Positions 34,446-42,870 of a stretch of 64,000 bases of DNA are shown here, piece after piece; the stretch's first letter is position 1; each line of letters starts with the position of its first letter. Location of the stretch: the NCBI RefSeq assembly GCF_004339465.1, contig NZ_SMFY01000002.1, forward strand, positions 124,001 to 188,000, read 5' to 3'. Source of the stretch: Ancylobacter aquaticus (lineage in GTDB: Bacteria > Pseudomonadota > Alphaproteobacteria > Rhizobiales > Xanthobacteraceae). The notes under the pieces are model-generated. The model ran no database searches and was not told the origin of the DNA. It was given only the letters and a program-made list of their open reading frames with translations. The position numbers and the translations under genes were made by a program.

Positions 34446-37064
34446 ATGCTGCATCTGTCCGTGGCCATCGCCTCGCTCGGCGGCCTGTTGTTCGGCTACG
34501 AGACGGGCGTCGCCGCAGGGGCGTTGCAGCAGGCCGTCGGCGGATGGGGCCTCGACCGCTTCGCCTTGCTGCTGGTGAGCACGGGCACGCTGGTCGGCGC
34601 CCTTTTCGGCGCGCTCGTCAGCGGCTGGCTGTCCGATCGCATCGGCCGGCGCGACGTCATCATGGCGACGGCCGCGCTCTTCACGCTCGGAGCCTTCTCG
34701 GGCGCGGTGGCACCGTCGATCGAGGTGCTCTTCGTCGCCCGCCTCATCGTCGGGGTTGCCGTGGGCGCCATGTCGGCGGTCGGTCCGACCTACATTGCCG
34801 AAATCGCGCCGGCCCGGTCGCGCGGTGCGCTGGTAACGGCTTTCCAGCTGGCTATCACGCTGGGCGTGCTGCTGGCCTATGGCGCCGACGAGTTCTTCTA
34901 CGATGTGCCGGGCGGCTGGCGCACCATGCTGGGTCTCGGCGCCGCTCCCGCGCTTCTGCTGGCCGGGGCGGCGCTGCTCCTGCGGGAATCGCCGCTGTGG
35001 CTCGATCTTCAGGATGCGCAGGAGAGGTCCGGCTCCCACGGGGAGGGGACGGGCGAGGCGAGCCCGTTCTCGATTCAGGGCCGGCAGGCGCTGCTGCTCT
35101 GCGTCGGCCTGTTCTTCTTCCAGCAGTTCGTCGGCATCAACACCCTGCTCTATTTCGCCCCCTCGATCATGGAGGGCGTCGACTTCAGCCTGGGTGGCGG
35201 GTTGCTGGCGGGCGATGCGCTGCCCTTGGGAATCGTCAACGTGCTGGCGACGATCTGCGCCATAGGCCTGATCGACCGGGTCGGCCGCCGGCCGCTGCTG
35301 CTGGCCAGTTTCATCGGATCGGCCGCGGGCCTTGCCCTTGCCGGCGCGGGTCTGGCCTTCAGCGTTTCGGAGCCGGGTCCCGGCCAGGCCATGGCCGCCG
35401 CCGGCGTGTTTCTGTTCGTGGCCTCCTTCGCCATCGGCCTGGGGCCGATCCCTTGGGTGACGGCGGTCGAGATATGCCCGATCCGGATACGCGGCATGGC
35501 AATCGGCCTGGTCGCTGCCTCCCATTGGCTGTTCGACGGTATCGCGTCGCCGATAAGCCTGGTGGGCGCCGACGAGCCCACGCGGGCGGGCATCTTCGCC
35601 GTCTATGCCGGCATCGCGGTCACAGGCTTCTTCCTGTTCCGGCGCGCCTTTCCGGAATGCAAAGGGCTCGCTCTTGCCACGATCGACGCCCGGGCTGCGG
35701 CGGCGGCCGCCGCGATGCGCGCGAGGGGCAGCCTGTTCGTGCACTACGCGGTCACGGCGCTCGTCACCACCGGAGGTCTGCTCAACGGCTTCAATTTCGC
35801 CATCACCGCTGCGGCCATCGTCCTGCTGGCGCGCGATTGGGGGCTGGGCTCTTTCGAGCAGGGCGCCGTGGTCAGCACGCTGGTCCTCGGCCTCGCGGTG
35901 GGCTCCTTTCTCGCCGGCGGATTGGCCGACAGGTTCGGACGGCGCTATCTCCTGATGTCGACGGCGGCGCTGTTCGTCGCCGGCGCGTTCCTGTCGGCAC
36001 TGGCACCCTCGCTGATAGCGCTGCTGGTGGCGCGGGCGGCGGTGGGGTTGGCGATCGGCATCGCGTCGCCGACGACCGGCATCTATGTCGCCGAAATCTC
36101 GCCCAGCGCCATTCGCGGACGCCTGCTGTCATTCGAGGCGGCCACCTATGGAGCCGGTGCGATCCTCGCCTATTGCGTCGGCATCTGGTTCGAGGCGACA
36201 CCCGAGGGCTGGCGCTACATGTTCGCCTTCATCGCCGTGCCGAGCACGATCTACGGCCTGCTCCTGCTGCCGCTACCGGAATCGCCGCGCTGGCTGGCGA
36301 TGCAGGGACGCCACGCCGCCGCGCGCCGCGTGCTGCGCCAGTTCGATGAACGCGACGTCGACCACGTCCTCGCCGAGATGGAAACCGGGCAGCCGGAGGA
36401 GGGCGGGGGCTCCTGGCGGCAGCTGGCGTCGCGCGTCAACCGGCCGATCGTCGTGCTGGGCGTGACGCTGATGTTCCTTATCGTGTTCTGCGGCTGGGAC
36501 ATGGTGCTGTTCTACGCACCAACCCTGCTGGACGAGATCGGCTTCGAGGACACCACCGTCAATTTCGTCACCACTCTTGGCCTCAGCGTGGTGTTTCTCG
36601 TGGCCACCCTCATATCGCTCGGCATTGTCGACCAGGTGGGCCGCAAGCCACTGGTGGTCAGCGGGCTTGTCCTCATGTCCGGCTGCCTCGCCCTGCTGTC
36701 GCTTCTGCACGGGAGCGCGGCCGAGCCGGGCGGGGTTGCCGCCTGGGCCATGGTCGCCGTGCTCGCGGTGTTCGTTGCCGTCTTCGCCCTGACACTGGGA
36801 CAGGTTGGCGAGATCGTGGTGGCGGAGATCTTTCCGCAAGCGATCCGGGGCCCCGGCACCAGCCTGTCTCACGGCATGCGGAGCCTGTTCGCCTTCGCAT
36901 TCACCCTGACCTTTCCCTTCGTGATCGACACGGCGGGCCTCGGCCTCACGTTCCTGAGCTATGCTATCATCAACATTCTGGGGGCTGCCTACCTGTTCCG
37001 CTACATGCCGGAAACGCGGAACAAGACTCTGGAAGATATCGCCCGCTACTGGCGCGAACGGTGA
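34446..37064 (+). CDS. Tandem-fused double sugar-porter MFS transporter
   Basis: An 872-aa membrane protein, about twice the family length. Residues 1-408 form a complete sugar-porter unit: LFGYETGVAAGAL in helix 1, SDRIGRRD and later IDRVGRRP loops, RESPLWL after helix 6, and a PECKG motif at its end. After a 20-odd residue Ala-rich linker, residues about 433-872 form a second complete unit: GFNFAITAAAI, ADRFGRRY, PESPRWL, VDQVGRKP and the terminal PETRNKTLEDI. Both should have 12 helices, so both keep the same orientation. The halves are diverged, not a recent duplication. It is last in the sugar operon and probably moves the operon's substrate or product. Confidence 0.9.
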   Translation: MLHLSVAIASLGGLLFGYETGVAAGALQQAVGGWGLDRFALLLVSTGTLVGALFGALVSGWLSDRIGRRDVIMATAALFTLGAFSGAVAPSIEVLFVARLIVGVAVGAMSAVGPTYIAEIAPARSRGALVTAFQLAITLGVLLAYGADEFFYDVPGGWRTMLGLGAAPALLLAGAALLLRESPLWLDLQDAQERSGSHGEGTGEASPFSIQGRQALLLCVGLFFFQQFVGINTLLYFAPSIMEGVDFSLGGGLLAGDALPLGIVNVLATICAIGLIDRVGRRPLLLASFIGSAAGLALAGAGLAFSVSEPGPGQAMAAAGVFLFVASFAIGLGPIPWVTAVEICPIRIRGMAIGLVAASHWLFDGIASPISLVGADEPTRAGIFAVYAGIAVTGFFLFRRAFPECKGLALATIDARAAAAAAAMRARGSLFVHYAVTALVTTGGLLNGFNFAITAAAIVLLARDWGLGSFEQGAVVSTLVLGLAVGSFLAGGLADRFGRRYLLMSTAALFVAGAFLSALAPSLIALLVARAAVGLAIGIASPTTGIYVAEISPSAIRGRLLSFEAATYGAGAILAYCVGIWFEATPEGWRYMFAFIAVPSTIYGLLLLPLPESPRWLAMQGRHAAARRVLRQFDERDVDHVLAEMETGQPEEGGGSWRQLASRVNRPIVVLGVTLMFLIVFCGWDMVLFYAPTLLDEIGFEDTTVNFVTTLGLSVVFLVATLISLGIVDQVGRKPLVVSGLVLMSGCLALLSLLHGSAAEPGGVAAWAMVAVLAVFVAVFALTLGQVGEIVVAEIFPQAIRGPGTSLSHGMRSLFAFAFTLTFPFVIDTAGLGLTFLSYAIINILGAAYLFRYMPETRNKTLEDIARYWRER

Positions 37065-37127
37065 GTGATCGAACGGACGTCGTGGCCACCAGCCCGCGTT
37101 TGAGGCCAGGCCGGCGAACGCGCCGCT

Positions 37128-37385
37128 CTAACCCTCCCGCTCCTCGGCGAGCTTTCGGGCGTAAAGCGCCCCGCTGACACCGCCCATGAGCGCGCCATTG
37201 CCATAGATGACGAGCAGCGGCGTGAGCGAGGCGAACAGGCCGAAATCGACCGCCGCAACGGCGGCCAGCACGGTGAGCGCGGTGATCACCAGCGCCGCCG
37301 GTACCAGCCGGCGCACCGTGAAGGCGATGAGGGCGGACACGCACAGGATGGCGAAGCCGGAGAGCAGGGCGAACAGGTCGATCAT
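37128..37385 (-). CDS. Small uncharacterised membrane protein
   Basis: An 85-aa protein with about three hydrophobic stretches (residues 2-20, 25-45, 48-70), ending in a charged ARKLAEEREG tail. The ATG at 37385 starts directly with a membrane segment; an ATG at 37424 would add 13 basic residues. It lies convergent to the MFS gene and downstream of the GNAT gene on the same strand. No family was recognised. Confidence 0.6.
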   Translation of the reverse strand: MIDLFALLSGFAILCVSALIAFTVRRLVPAALVITALTVLAAVAAVDFGLFASLTPLLVIYGNGALMGGVSGALYARKLAEEREG

Positions 37386-37493
37386 CGAGAGGTTCCGCGC
37401 GAGGTGCCTGTAGGGAAAGCGCACATGCCCGTCCTATAGAGGAGGCGGCGGATTCATTCTAGGACCCGGCCAGAACCGGCGTGAAACGGCGGG

Positions 37494-38063
37494 TCAGCCG
37501 CCGGCGACGACGGGGGACGCTGGCGCGGTCGAGGTTTCTGTCTCCGGCGCGCGGATCATCAGCCAATAGGGGTCGCTCTCTCCGGCCGGCGTGAACCCCT
37601 TGCGCTGATAGAGTCGCTGGGCGGGATTGTTCTTCTCGACATGGATGGAAACGATGCGTCCGTGGCGACTGGCCCCGGCGCAGGCCAAATCGAGCAGTGC
37701 GCCGCCAATGCCCCGGCTCCGGGCCTCCGGCAGCAGGCTGATATCGACGATGCGATGCTCGCGCGGGCCTCGGTGAAGATAGAACCGGCCGATGGGGGCG
37801 CCGTCGCGCTCGATGATGAGAAACAGCGCATCCGCGTAGTAGCGGGCATAATGCGCAACCTGACAACGGAACTGGTCGGCCAGAAATGCGGACCGAACCT
37901 CGTCCGGCCAGCCATTGCCCTGGAACTCGGGCCCGCGCACGCTGGCAAACAGCGCGGCGAGGAACGGGGCGTCCTCGCGGATTTCAGGGCGCAGGCTCAC
38001 CGACAGGCCGTGAAGGGTTATCGGCGAGCTCACGAAATCAGCAACCATCCCCGTGTCAGTCAT
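37494..38063 (-). CDS. GNAT-family N-acetyltransferase
   Basis: A 189-aa acetyltransferase. EARSRGIGGALLDLA near residue 118 is the acetyl-CoA pyrophosphate-binding Arg/Gln-x2-Gly-x-Gly/Ala loop, followed by HVEKNNPAQRLYQRKGFTPAG, the conserved C-terminal strand-helix pattern. The ATG at 38063 overlaps the end of the upstream tail-collar gene by 8 bp, so the acetyltransferase is coupled to the three tail-collar genes. GNAT enzymes are often found next to such genes; the substrate is unknown. Confidence 0.85.
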   Translation of the reverse strand: MTDTGMVADFVSSPITLHGLSVSLRPEIREDAPFLAALFASVRGPEFQGNGWPDEVRSAFLADQFRCQVAHYARYYADALFLIIERDGAPIGRFYLHRGPREHRIVDISLLPEARSRGIGGALLDLACAGASRHGRIVSIHVEKNNPAQRLYQRKGFTPAGESDPYWLMIRAPETETSTAPASPVVAGG

Positions 38064-38604
38064 AGTTGGGATACGCGCCTTCGAGGCAAATGCAGTAATT
38101 GAGCGCGAGGTAAGGCTGCATGTTCTCGTGCGGGGTACCTTTGCCGGTGACGCTGATGCTGGCCGGTGACAGCGCGGTGTCGGGCGTTTCCTTGATGTAG
38201 CAATCCGAGAATCCCGGGCTGTTTTCAATCTCGTAGCGGCCGATATAGGAGTCTGCCACAGGCCCACGGGACATCTGGCTGTCGGGGATGGATCCGCCAT
38301 AGGTCGAAAGTACATGCGTATGAGGTGGCGCATGCTGCTCGTAGAGGCGGGTAGCAGCGTCGCCGTCGGCCTGGCCGATTCTAGTCGCGTATGGTGTCCC
38401 GCCTGATGCGTTCCAGCCCATCACTGCCCGACCTGCAAGTCTGGGCAGATTGAACACCAAATGCTGGCCACCATAATTGTAGCCGATGATCGCCCAGAGC
38501 ACCTGATGCTGCTGCACAGGGAATTCCGCCCCATTGCAGTAGGCCCAACCGTTTGGCGGGTAATTGAAACAAAACGCTCGAATTTCACCTATAAAGGCGT
38601 CCAT
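38056..38604 (-). CDS. Tail-collar domain protein (MdpB/microcystin-dependent protein type), copy 3
   Basis: A 182-aa protein with the phage tail-collar fold: FIGEIRAFCFNYPPNGWAYC at the N-terminus, then a GGQHLVFNLPRLAGRAVMG motif near residue 45 and AYPNYD at the C-terminus, with PPHTHVL near 94 in the central His region. The first motif has lost the canonical Asp-Gly and the second reads Leu-Pro-Arg-Leu instead of Pro-Asp-Leu-Arg, so this is the most diverged of three consecutive paralogues. There are no other phage genes nearby, so it is a domesticated or non-phage structural protein. Confidence 0.82.
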   Translation of the reverse strand: MDAFIGEIRAFCFNYPPNGWAYCNGAEFPVQQHQVLWAIIGYNYGGQHLVFNLPRLAGRAVMGWNASGGTPYATRIGQADGDAATRLYEQHAPPHTHVLSTYGGSIPDSQMSRGPVADSYIGRYEIENSPGFSDCYIKETPDTALSPASISVTGKGTPHENMQPYLALNYCICLEGAYPNYD

Positions 38605-38616
38605 GGCCGTTCTCCT

Positions 38617-39168
38617 TTAAGCTTCGCTAGGGTAAAGGCCAGTCAGAGCAATGATATAATTGATGGAGAGGGACGGCATGAGGTTGGAGTGCGGCGTTTG
38701 TGCGAGACTGTTTTCACCGATCGATTTGGGGTGAAGATCGCGTTTGTTCAGGTTGGCCGTATTCACGATATAAAATAGCGCGGGCTTGTCTGTGGAAGCA
38801 GCGGAATGCGCGGCAGATAAGATTCGGTCGGTGGGAGAACTCGATTGGGCGTCGCTGCTTGAGGCCATCAGCCGATGATTGTGCGCCGGTAGGTGCTCGC
38901 TCGTCAGTTCGACCTTGTCGAAACCGCTGGCGTCAGCCGTCCTGCGTGGGGAGAGGCCGGGACCCTGGCCGCTTCCCACCGCGAGCTTGCCGCGAAGATC
39001 GGGTATGCCAAATGTCGTCCTTCCATCTCCTCCCCAGGTGAATTCCAGAAGTGAATACAGGGCTTGATATTCGTTGATGTTGAGCAGCCGCCCATCGCAT
39101 AACGCCCAGCCGGAGGGAATTCTCTGTCCAGCGAAGTTTCGTATTTCGCCTACATAACAATCGACCAT
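38617..39168 (-). CDS. Tail-collar domain protein (MdpB type), copy 2
   Basis: A 183-aa paralogue of its neighbours. CYVGEIRNFAGQRIPSGWALC, then TTFGIPDLRGKLAVGSG near residue 50, LPAHNHRLM near 93 and the C-terminal SINYIIALTGLYPSEA. The order strand motif, PDLRG loop, His-rich centre and aromatic C-terminus is that of the tail-collar/MdpB family. It is 12 bp upstream of copy 3 and 10 bp downstream of copy 1. Confidence 0.85.
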   Translation of the reverse strand: MVDCYVGEIRNFAGQRIPSGWALCDGRLLNINEYQALYSLLEFTWGGDGRTTFGIPDLRGKLAVGSGQGPGLSPRRTADASGFDKVELTSEHLPAHNHRLMASSSDAQSSSPTDRILSAAHSAASTDKPALFYIVNTANLNKRDLHPKSIGENSLAQTPHSNLMPSLSINYIIALTGLYPSEA

Positions 39169-39178
39169 TTTCGCCTCG

Positions 39179-39730
39179 TTACTCTTTAGAGGGCCACACG
39201 CCGGTAACGCATATGCAGTACGTCACGACGGCGAAGGGCTGCATGTTGTTGTGTGCCGCACCTGCTCCCTTGGGCCCGACCATTGCCTCGTTCAGGGCGA
39301 TAAGGTTGCTTCCCAAAAGCGGCCTGTAGAGAAAGCGCTCTTTGTGGGCCTCCGAATCCGGGCCGATTGTCGCGAGGCATGCGTCTTTCGAGCTAACGGT
39401 GGTGCCGGGAGCCGTGGACGCACGCAGGGGGTGTGTGTGAGGCGGCATCGTCTCGGCGGTCAGCGCGACACTCTCGGCCCCGCCTTTGCTGGCGAAGGGG
39501 CGGGGAGTGTTCGGAGGGTCTGCATCCTGGCCCATCCCGAGCGGCACCCTTCCCCGTAGATCCGGGAGGGCGAAGTCGGTGTCCCCATTGCCGCCGAAAC
39601 TGTGTCCCAGCAGTCCGTAAAGCGCTTGGTACTGCCGTGTCGGGAGAATTCGGCCATCCGCCGGCACCCAGCCGTTCGGTACGCGGTTGTACGCAAAGGC
39701 GCGGATCTCGCCGATAAAGCTGTCGGTCAC
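39179..39730 (-). CDS. Tail-collar domain protein (MdpB type), copy 1
   Basis: A 183-aa paralogue with the best-preserved family motifs: FIGEIRAFAYNRVPNGWVPA, FALPDLRGRVPLGMGQ near residue 50, MPPHTHPL and the C-terminal VVTYCICVTGVWPSKE. The start is the GTG at 39730, with GGGGAGG 6-7 nt upstream; the frame runs on to 39817 but those residues are not part of the fold. It is the first gene of the minus-strand operon and is divergent from the RiPP-like locus. Confidence 0.86.
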   Translation of the reverse strand: MTDSFIGEIRAFAYNRVPNGWVPADGRILPTRQYQALYGLLGHSFGGNGDTDFALPDLRGRVPLGMGQDADPPNTPRPFASKGGAESVALTAETMPPHTHPLRASTAPGTTVSSKDACLATIGPDSEAHKERFLYRPLLGSNLIALNEAMVGPKGAGAAHNNMQPFAVVTYCICVTGVWPSKE

Positions 39731-39951
39731 AGTAAGCCTCCCCTGACCCACCACCTCGGAACATGGCGGTGCCCTGCTACAATTACAACCATAACGAGTA
39801 TTATAATCTATCGTCAATCAATGACTGTGTTCCGCAACAAATAATTCCTGCAGGCGCATCGGCGGCCGTCGGGAGCACGTTGACGGCAAGGAAGGGGTGC
39901 AGCATCCTCTATGTCGATCAATGGTTGTATCGCGATATTCCGGAGGCAAAG
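39731..39951. promoter_or_regulatory. Divergent AT-rich promoter region between tail-collar operon and RiPP-like locus
   Basis: This 221-bp gap has a markedly AT-rich core (about 39776-39850) in GC-rich surroundings. The core includes a self-complementary ATTATAAT that could serve as a -10 element in either direction. It probably drives both the tail-collar operon and the small precursor gene. No -35 element could be assigned with confidence. Confidence 0.4.
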
Positions 39952-40110
39952 ATGGGCGAGGCACGGGGCGTCGAGGCGGCGAACTGCGTAACCAGCGGCG
40001 AAATGGCTCCTGCGCGACCCAAATGGGAAACGCCGGAATTGACCGTGACGCCGGCCGCTGATGCGAGGCTGACGGCAAATCAGCCGGGTGACGACGACGG
40101 CACGTCCTGA
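39952..40110 (+). CDS. Putative RiPP (lasso-like) precursor peptide
   Basis: A 52-aa gene with a strong GGAGG 5 nt before its ATG, ending 9 bp before the asparagine synthetase homologue. Residues 25-30 (WETPEL) resemble the Tyr-x2-Pro-x-Leu element that lasso leader peptides present to the PqqD-like RRE protein, with Trp for Tyr, and a Thr follows 16 residues after the Trp. The C-terminal part (about residues 41-52) is Asn/Gln/Asp/Gly-rich and ends Gly-Thr-Ser, giving acidic side chains and a terminal Ser. The predicted core of only 10-12 residues is shorter than known lasso peptides. Identification rests on position, ribosome site and leader motif. Confidence 0.65.
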   Translation: MGEARGVEAANCVTSGEMAPARPKWETPELTVTPAADARLTANQPGDDDGTS

Positions 40111-40119
40111 GCCTTCGGC

Positions 40120-41994
40120 ATGGCCTTCTGCGGCGGGCAGGTATCGCTGGACATCGTCCGGCGGTGCATTTCCGTTCTGAGCGGGGGTGATCGCGCTGCC
40201 TCTCTCCACAATGAGCCTCCCATGGCCGTGGGGAGCCAATCACCCGCCGGGCTGGCGGTGGAGCCTGGCGTCGTTGCCGCCTTCGACGGTCGTCTCGACA
40301 ACCGCAGCGATCTCGCGCGCCAACTCGGGCTGAGCGATATCGGCCGCGTCACGGACAGTGCGTTCCTCGGCGCGGCCTATGCCAAATGGGGAAGCGGCTG
40401 CTTCCATCGCCTGATCGGCGACTATGCCTGCGCCGTCTGGGACGGCAACAGCCGGGAATTCCTCCTGGCGACCGACCCCGGCGCCCTGCGCACCCTGTTC
40501 TTCTGGTCCGATCAAAGCCGCCTGCTGTTCGCCACCGAGCAGCGCGGCTTGTTCGCATGTCCCGACGTGCCGCGCGAGATCGACCAGGACCAGATGGCGG
40601 CGTGGCTCTGCATGCTGCCCCGCGAGCCGCTGCGCACCTTCTTTCGCGGCGTCAACCGGGTGCCTCCCGGCCATTTCATCCGCTGGTCGGCAGGGAATTT
40701 CACCGTGGAGCGCTGGTGGCGGCCCGAGGACGTGCCGACGCTGCATCTGCCGCGTGACGAGGATTATGAGGAAGCGCTGCGCGAGGCGCTCAGCGAGGCG
40801 GTGCGGGCCCGCATCCGGCCCGGTGAGCGCATCGGCAGCCACCTCTCCGGTGGGCTCGACAGTTCGACCGTCACGGCGATGGCGGCGCGGGAACTGGCGG
40901 CGCAGGGGCGGGGACTGATCGCCTTCACGGCGGCGCCGCGCCATCCGCAACCCGCCAGTCGCAACCGCTTTACCGATGAATGGCCGCATGCCGCCGAGGT
41001 GGCGGCGCGTTACGCCAATGTCGAGCATGTACGGATCGACAACGATGCCGAGCCGCTTCTCGATGCGCTGGATCGGCGCGAGGCCGGCCATGACTGGCCG
41101 TTGCTGAACGCTGTCAACAATGTCTGGATCACCGGCATCTATCGCGAGGCCCGCCGCCGGCGGCTCGACGTGGTGTTGCAAGGCGCGATGGGCAACATGA
41201 CCATCAGCTATGCCGGCGGCGACCTTCTGGCGGGCCGCCTGCGCGGCGGCGATCTGGGCGGGGCGTTGCGGACGGCCCTGGACCTGCGCCGGGGGGGCGG
41301 GCGCTCATGGCTGGGTATCGCCGGGCAGGCGGCCGACAGCGTGCTGCCCGCGCCGATGCGCCGGCGACTCAGGGCCGCCCTCGGCAAAAAGGAAATCGAG
41401 CTCTACGACTACTCGGCGATCCGCCCGGAGTTTCTCAAGCGCTCCGGGCTGGAAGAGCGCGCCATCGAGCTGGGCGGAAGCCTCGGCAACCTTGCCCGAG
41501 GCGACAGCCGCGCGCTGCGGCTCGCGGTGTTCGACCGTTCCGATCATCGCGGCCATACCGCCATGTCGACCCGCCGGCTCTTCGGCATCGACGTGCGCGA
41601 TCCGACCAGTGACCGGCGGGTCATCGAGCTGTGCCTCTCCATTCCGGACGAGCAGTTCGCGCTCGGCGGGGTGCCGCGCTCGCTGATCCGGCGCGCGATG
41701 CGGGGCGTCGTGCCGGATGTGGTGCTCGACGAGCGGCGCAAGGGACTTCAGGCGGCGGACTGGCGGGCCAGCTTCCAGGAGGCGCTGCCGGGCCTGCGGG
41801 CCGAGGTGGCGCGCCTGCGCAACAGCTCCTTCGCCAGCGAATGCCTCGACCTCGATCGAATGGACGCCCTTCTCGATAGCTGGCCCGGCATCGGAGACTC
41901 CAGCGAGAAGGCGACCTATGACTATCTCTGCACCTTCAGCCGCGCGCTCACCGCCGGCCGGTTCATCCGCCGGGTCGAGGGTGGCAACGGGTAG
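40120..41994 (+). CDS. Asparagine synthetase homologue of lasso-peptide cyclase type
   Basis: A 624-aa protein with an N-terminal glutamine amidotransferase-like domain (about 1-200) and a C-terminal AsnB ATP-pyrophosphatase domain. SGGLDS at 243-248 is the PP-loop that adenylates a carboxylate. The amidotransferase Cys at position 2 is absent, so glutamine hydrolysis is not expected. The canonical Gly-Glu-Gly-Ala-Asp-Glu loop reads GAMGNMTISYAGG near 355, a change also seen in lasso C proteins that form the macrolactam. It lies 9 bp behind the precursor candidate. Function: probably ATP-dependent amide bond formation on that peptide. Confidence 0.85.
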   Translation: MAFCGGQVSLDIVRRCISVLSGGDRAASLHNEPPMAVGSQSPAGLAVEPGVVAAFDGRLDNRSDLARQLGLSDIGRVTDSAFLGAAYAKWGSGCFHRLIGDYACAVWDGNSREFLLATDPGALRTLFFWSDQSRLLFATEQRGLFACPDVPREIDQDQMAAWLCMLPREPLRTFFRGVNRVPPGHFIRWSAGNFTVERWWRPEDVPTLHLPRDEDYEEALREALSEAVRARIRPGERIGSHLSGGLDSSTVTAMAARELAAQGRGLIAFTAAPRHPQPASRNRFTDEWPHAAEVAARYANVEHVRIDNDAEPLLDALDRREAGHDWPLLNAVNNVWITGIYREARRRRLDVVLQGAMGNMTISYAGGDLLAGRLRGGDLGGALRTALDLRRGGGRSWLGIAGQAADSVLPAPMRRRLRAALGKKEIELYDYSAIRPEFLKRSGLEERAIELGGSLGNLARGDSRALRLAVFDRSDHRGHTAMSTRRLFGIDVRDPTSDRRVIELCLSIPDEQFALGGVPRSLIRRAMRGVVPDVVLDERRKGLQAADWRASFQEALPGLRAEVARLRNSSFASECLDLDRMDALLDSWPGIGDSSEKATYDYLCTFSRALTAGRFIRRVEGGNG

Positions 41995-42033
41995 CCGCCG
42001 CCTTGTCGTTGTGGGATTCGTCTGCGCGCAGGG

Positions 42034-42870
42034 TCAGCCGTAACCTACACGGGCCATGACCCGTGAATGCGTCCCGACGACACGCTCTGCCAGAACGGCC
42101 GGCAGTGCCGTGCGCCATTCGCCGGCTTTCCCCGCGCGGAAGAACGGCGCCGTGGATGTCCGGGAGCGTTCGCGAAAACCGCCGCGCGCCTCCTGACCGG
42201 CGAGCGCGCTGAAGCGGCTCTCTTCCAGGCTGCGGGAGACGGCGTGGCGCGTGTCGTCCAGGTCGAGAAACCGGCACAGCTGCGTGAAGCTCTCAAGCGG
42301 GTCGGCCAGCAAATCCTCATAGCGCAGCATCAGGAGTTGCACGCCGCCCGCGTCGAGCCAGCTCTCGACATGGGCGCTCCAGGACGAGATCCACTGCTCA
42401 ACATTCGCGTTGAGGCGTCTCGGCGAGTGACCGATGCAAAATGCGGTGTCGGCCATCCGGTCGACGCTGTCATCGAGCGACCAGCCGAAATGGGCGGCTG
42501 CTGAAACCGCGACATCGCGCGGGTCGCGGACGATGCAGACGACACGATCTATGGCATCGGGCGGGATCGCCGGCTCGCGCGCACCGGGCGGGACGAGATT
42601 GGAATCGTGCGTCTTGTAGAATCCGGGCTGCTCCCTTGCGATGCGGCGGCTGGTGAGCGGCCGAAGCAGGGCGACCTCCTGCCGACTGAGGTCCGAATGC
42701 TCCAGCCCCGCATGGCAATCCTGCAGGCTGCGCGAGGTGAGGTTCGGAACCTCTGACAGGTCCGCATTAAGGTCGATCGGCCGGCCGTCGCGCAGATGGC
42801 TGGCGAGGAAGGCGCGCAGCCAGGTGTTGCCGGACTTGGGATAGGAGGCGATGAGGGTGAGCCCGCTCAT
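42034..42870 (-). CDS. PAPS-dependent sulfotransferase
   Basis: A 278-aa sulfotransferase. PKSGNTW at residues 11-17 is the 5'-phosphosulfate-binding loop, IVRDPRDVAVS at about 113-123 is the 3'-phosphate-binding motif, and His88 in FYKTHDS is in the position of the usual catalytic base. It overlaps the HprK-like gene by 4 bp as the last gene of a three-gene minus-strand operon that converges on the asparagine synthetase homologue. In this setting it is likely to sulfate a side chain of the peptide product. Confidence 0.87.
   Translation of the reverse strand: MSGLTLIASYPKSGNTWLRAFLASHLRDGRPIDLNADLSEVPNLTSRSLQDCHAGLEHSDLSRQEVALLRPLTSRRIAREQPGFYKTHDSNLVPPGAREPAIPPDAIDRVVCIVRDPRDVAVSAAAHFGWSLDDSVDRMADTAFCIGHSPRRLNANVEQWISSWSAHVESWLDAGGVQLLMLRYEDLLADPLESFTQLCRFLDLDDTRHAVSRSLEESRFSALAGQEARGGFRERSRTSTAPFFRAGKAGEWRTALPAVLAERVVGTHSRVMARVGYG

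Noticed and set aside
33683-36349. An 888-codon plus-strand frame overlapping the sucrose-phosphate synthase and MFS genes
   Set aside because: Arg/Gly/Ala-rich reading in the wrong frame that crosses two well-supported genes.
39763-39951. Upstream extension of the precursor candidate to a 115-aa protein
   Set aside because: The extension lies in the AT-rich promoter region and lacks a ribosome site, whereas the ATG at 39952 has GGAGG at 5 nt.
39952-41994. A canonical lasso peptide cluster
   Set aside because: No B2 peptidase, no ABC exporter, and the predicted core is too short; only lasso-like is claimed.
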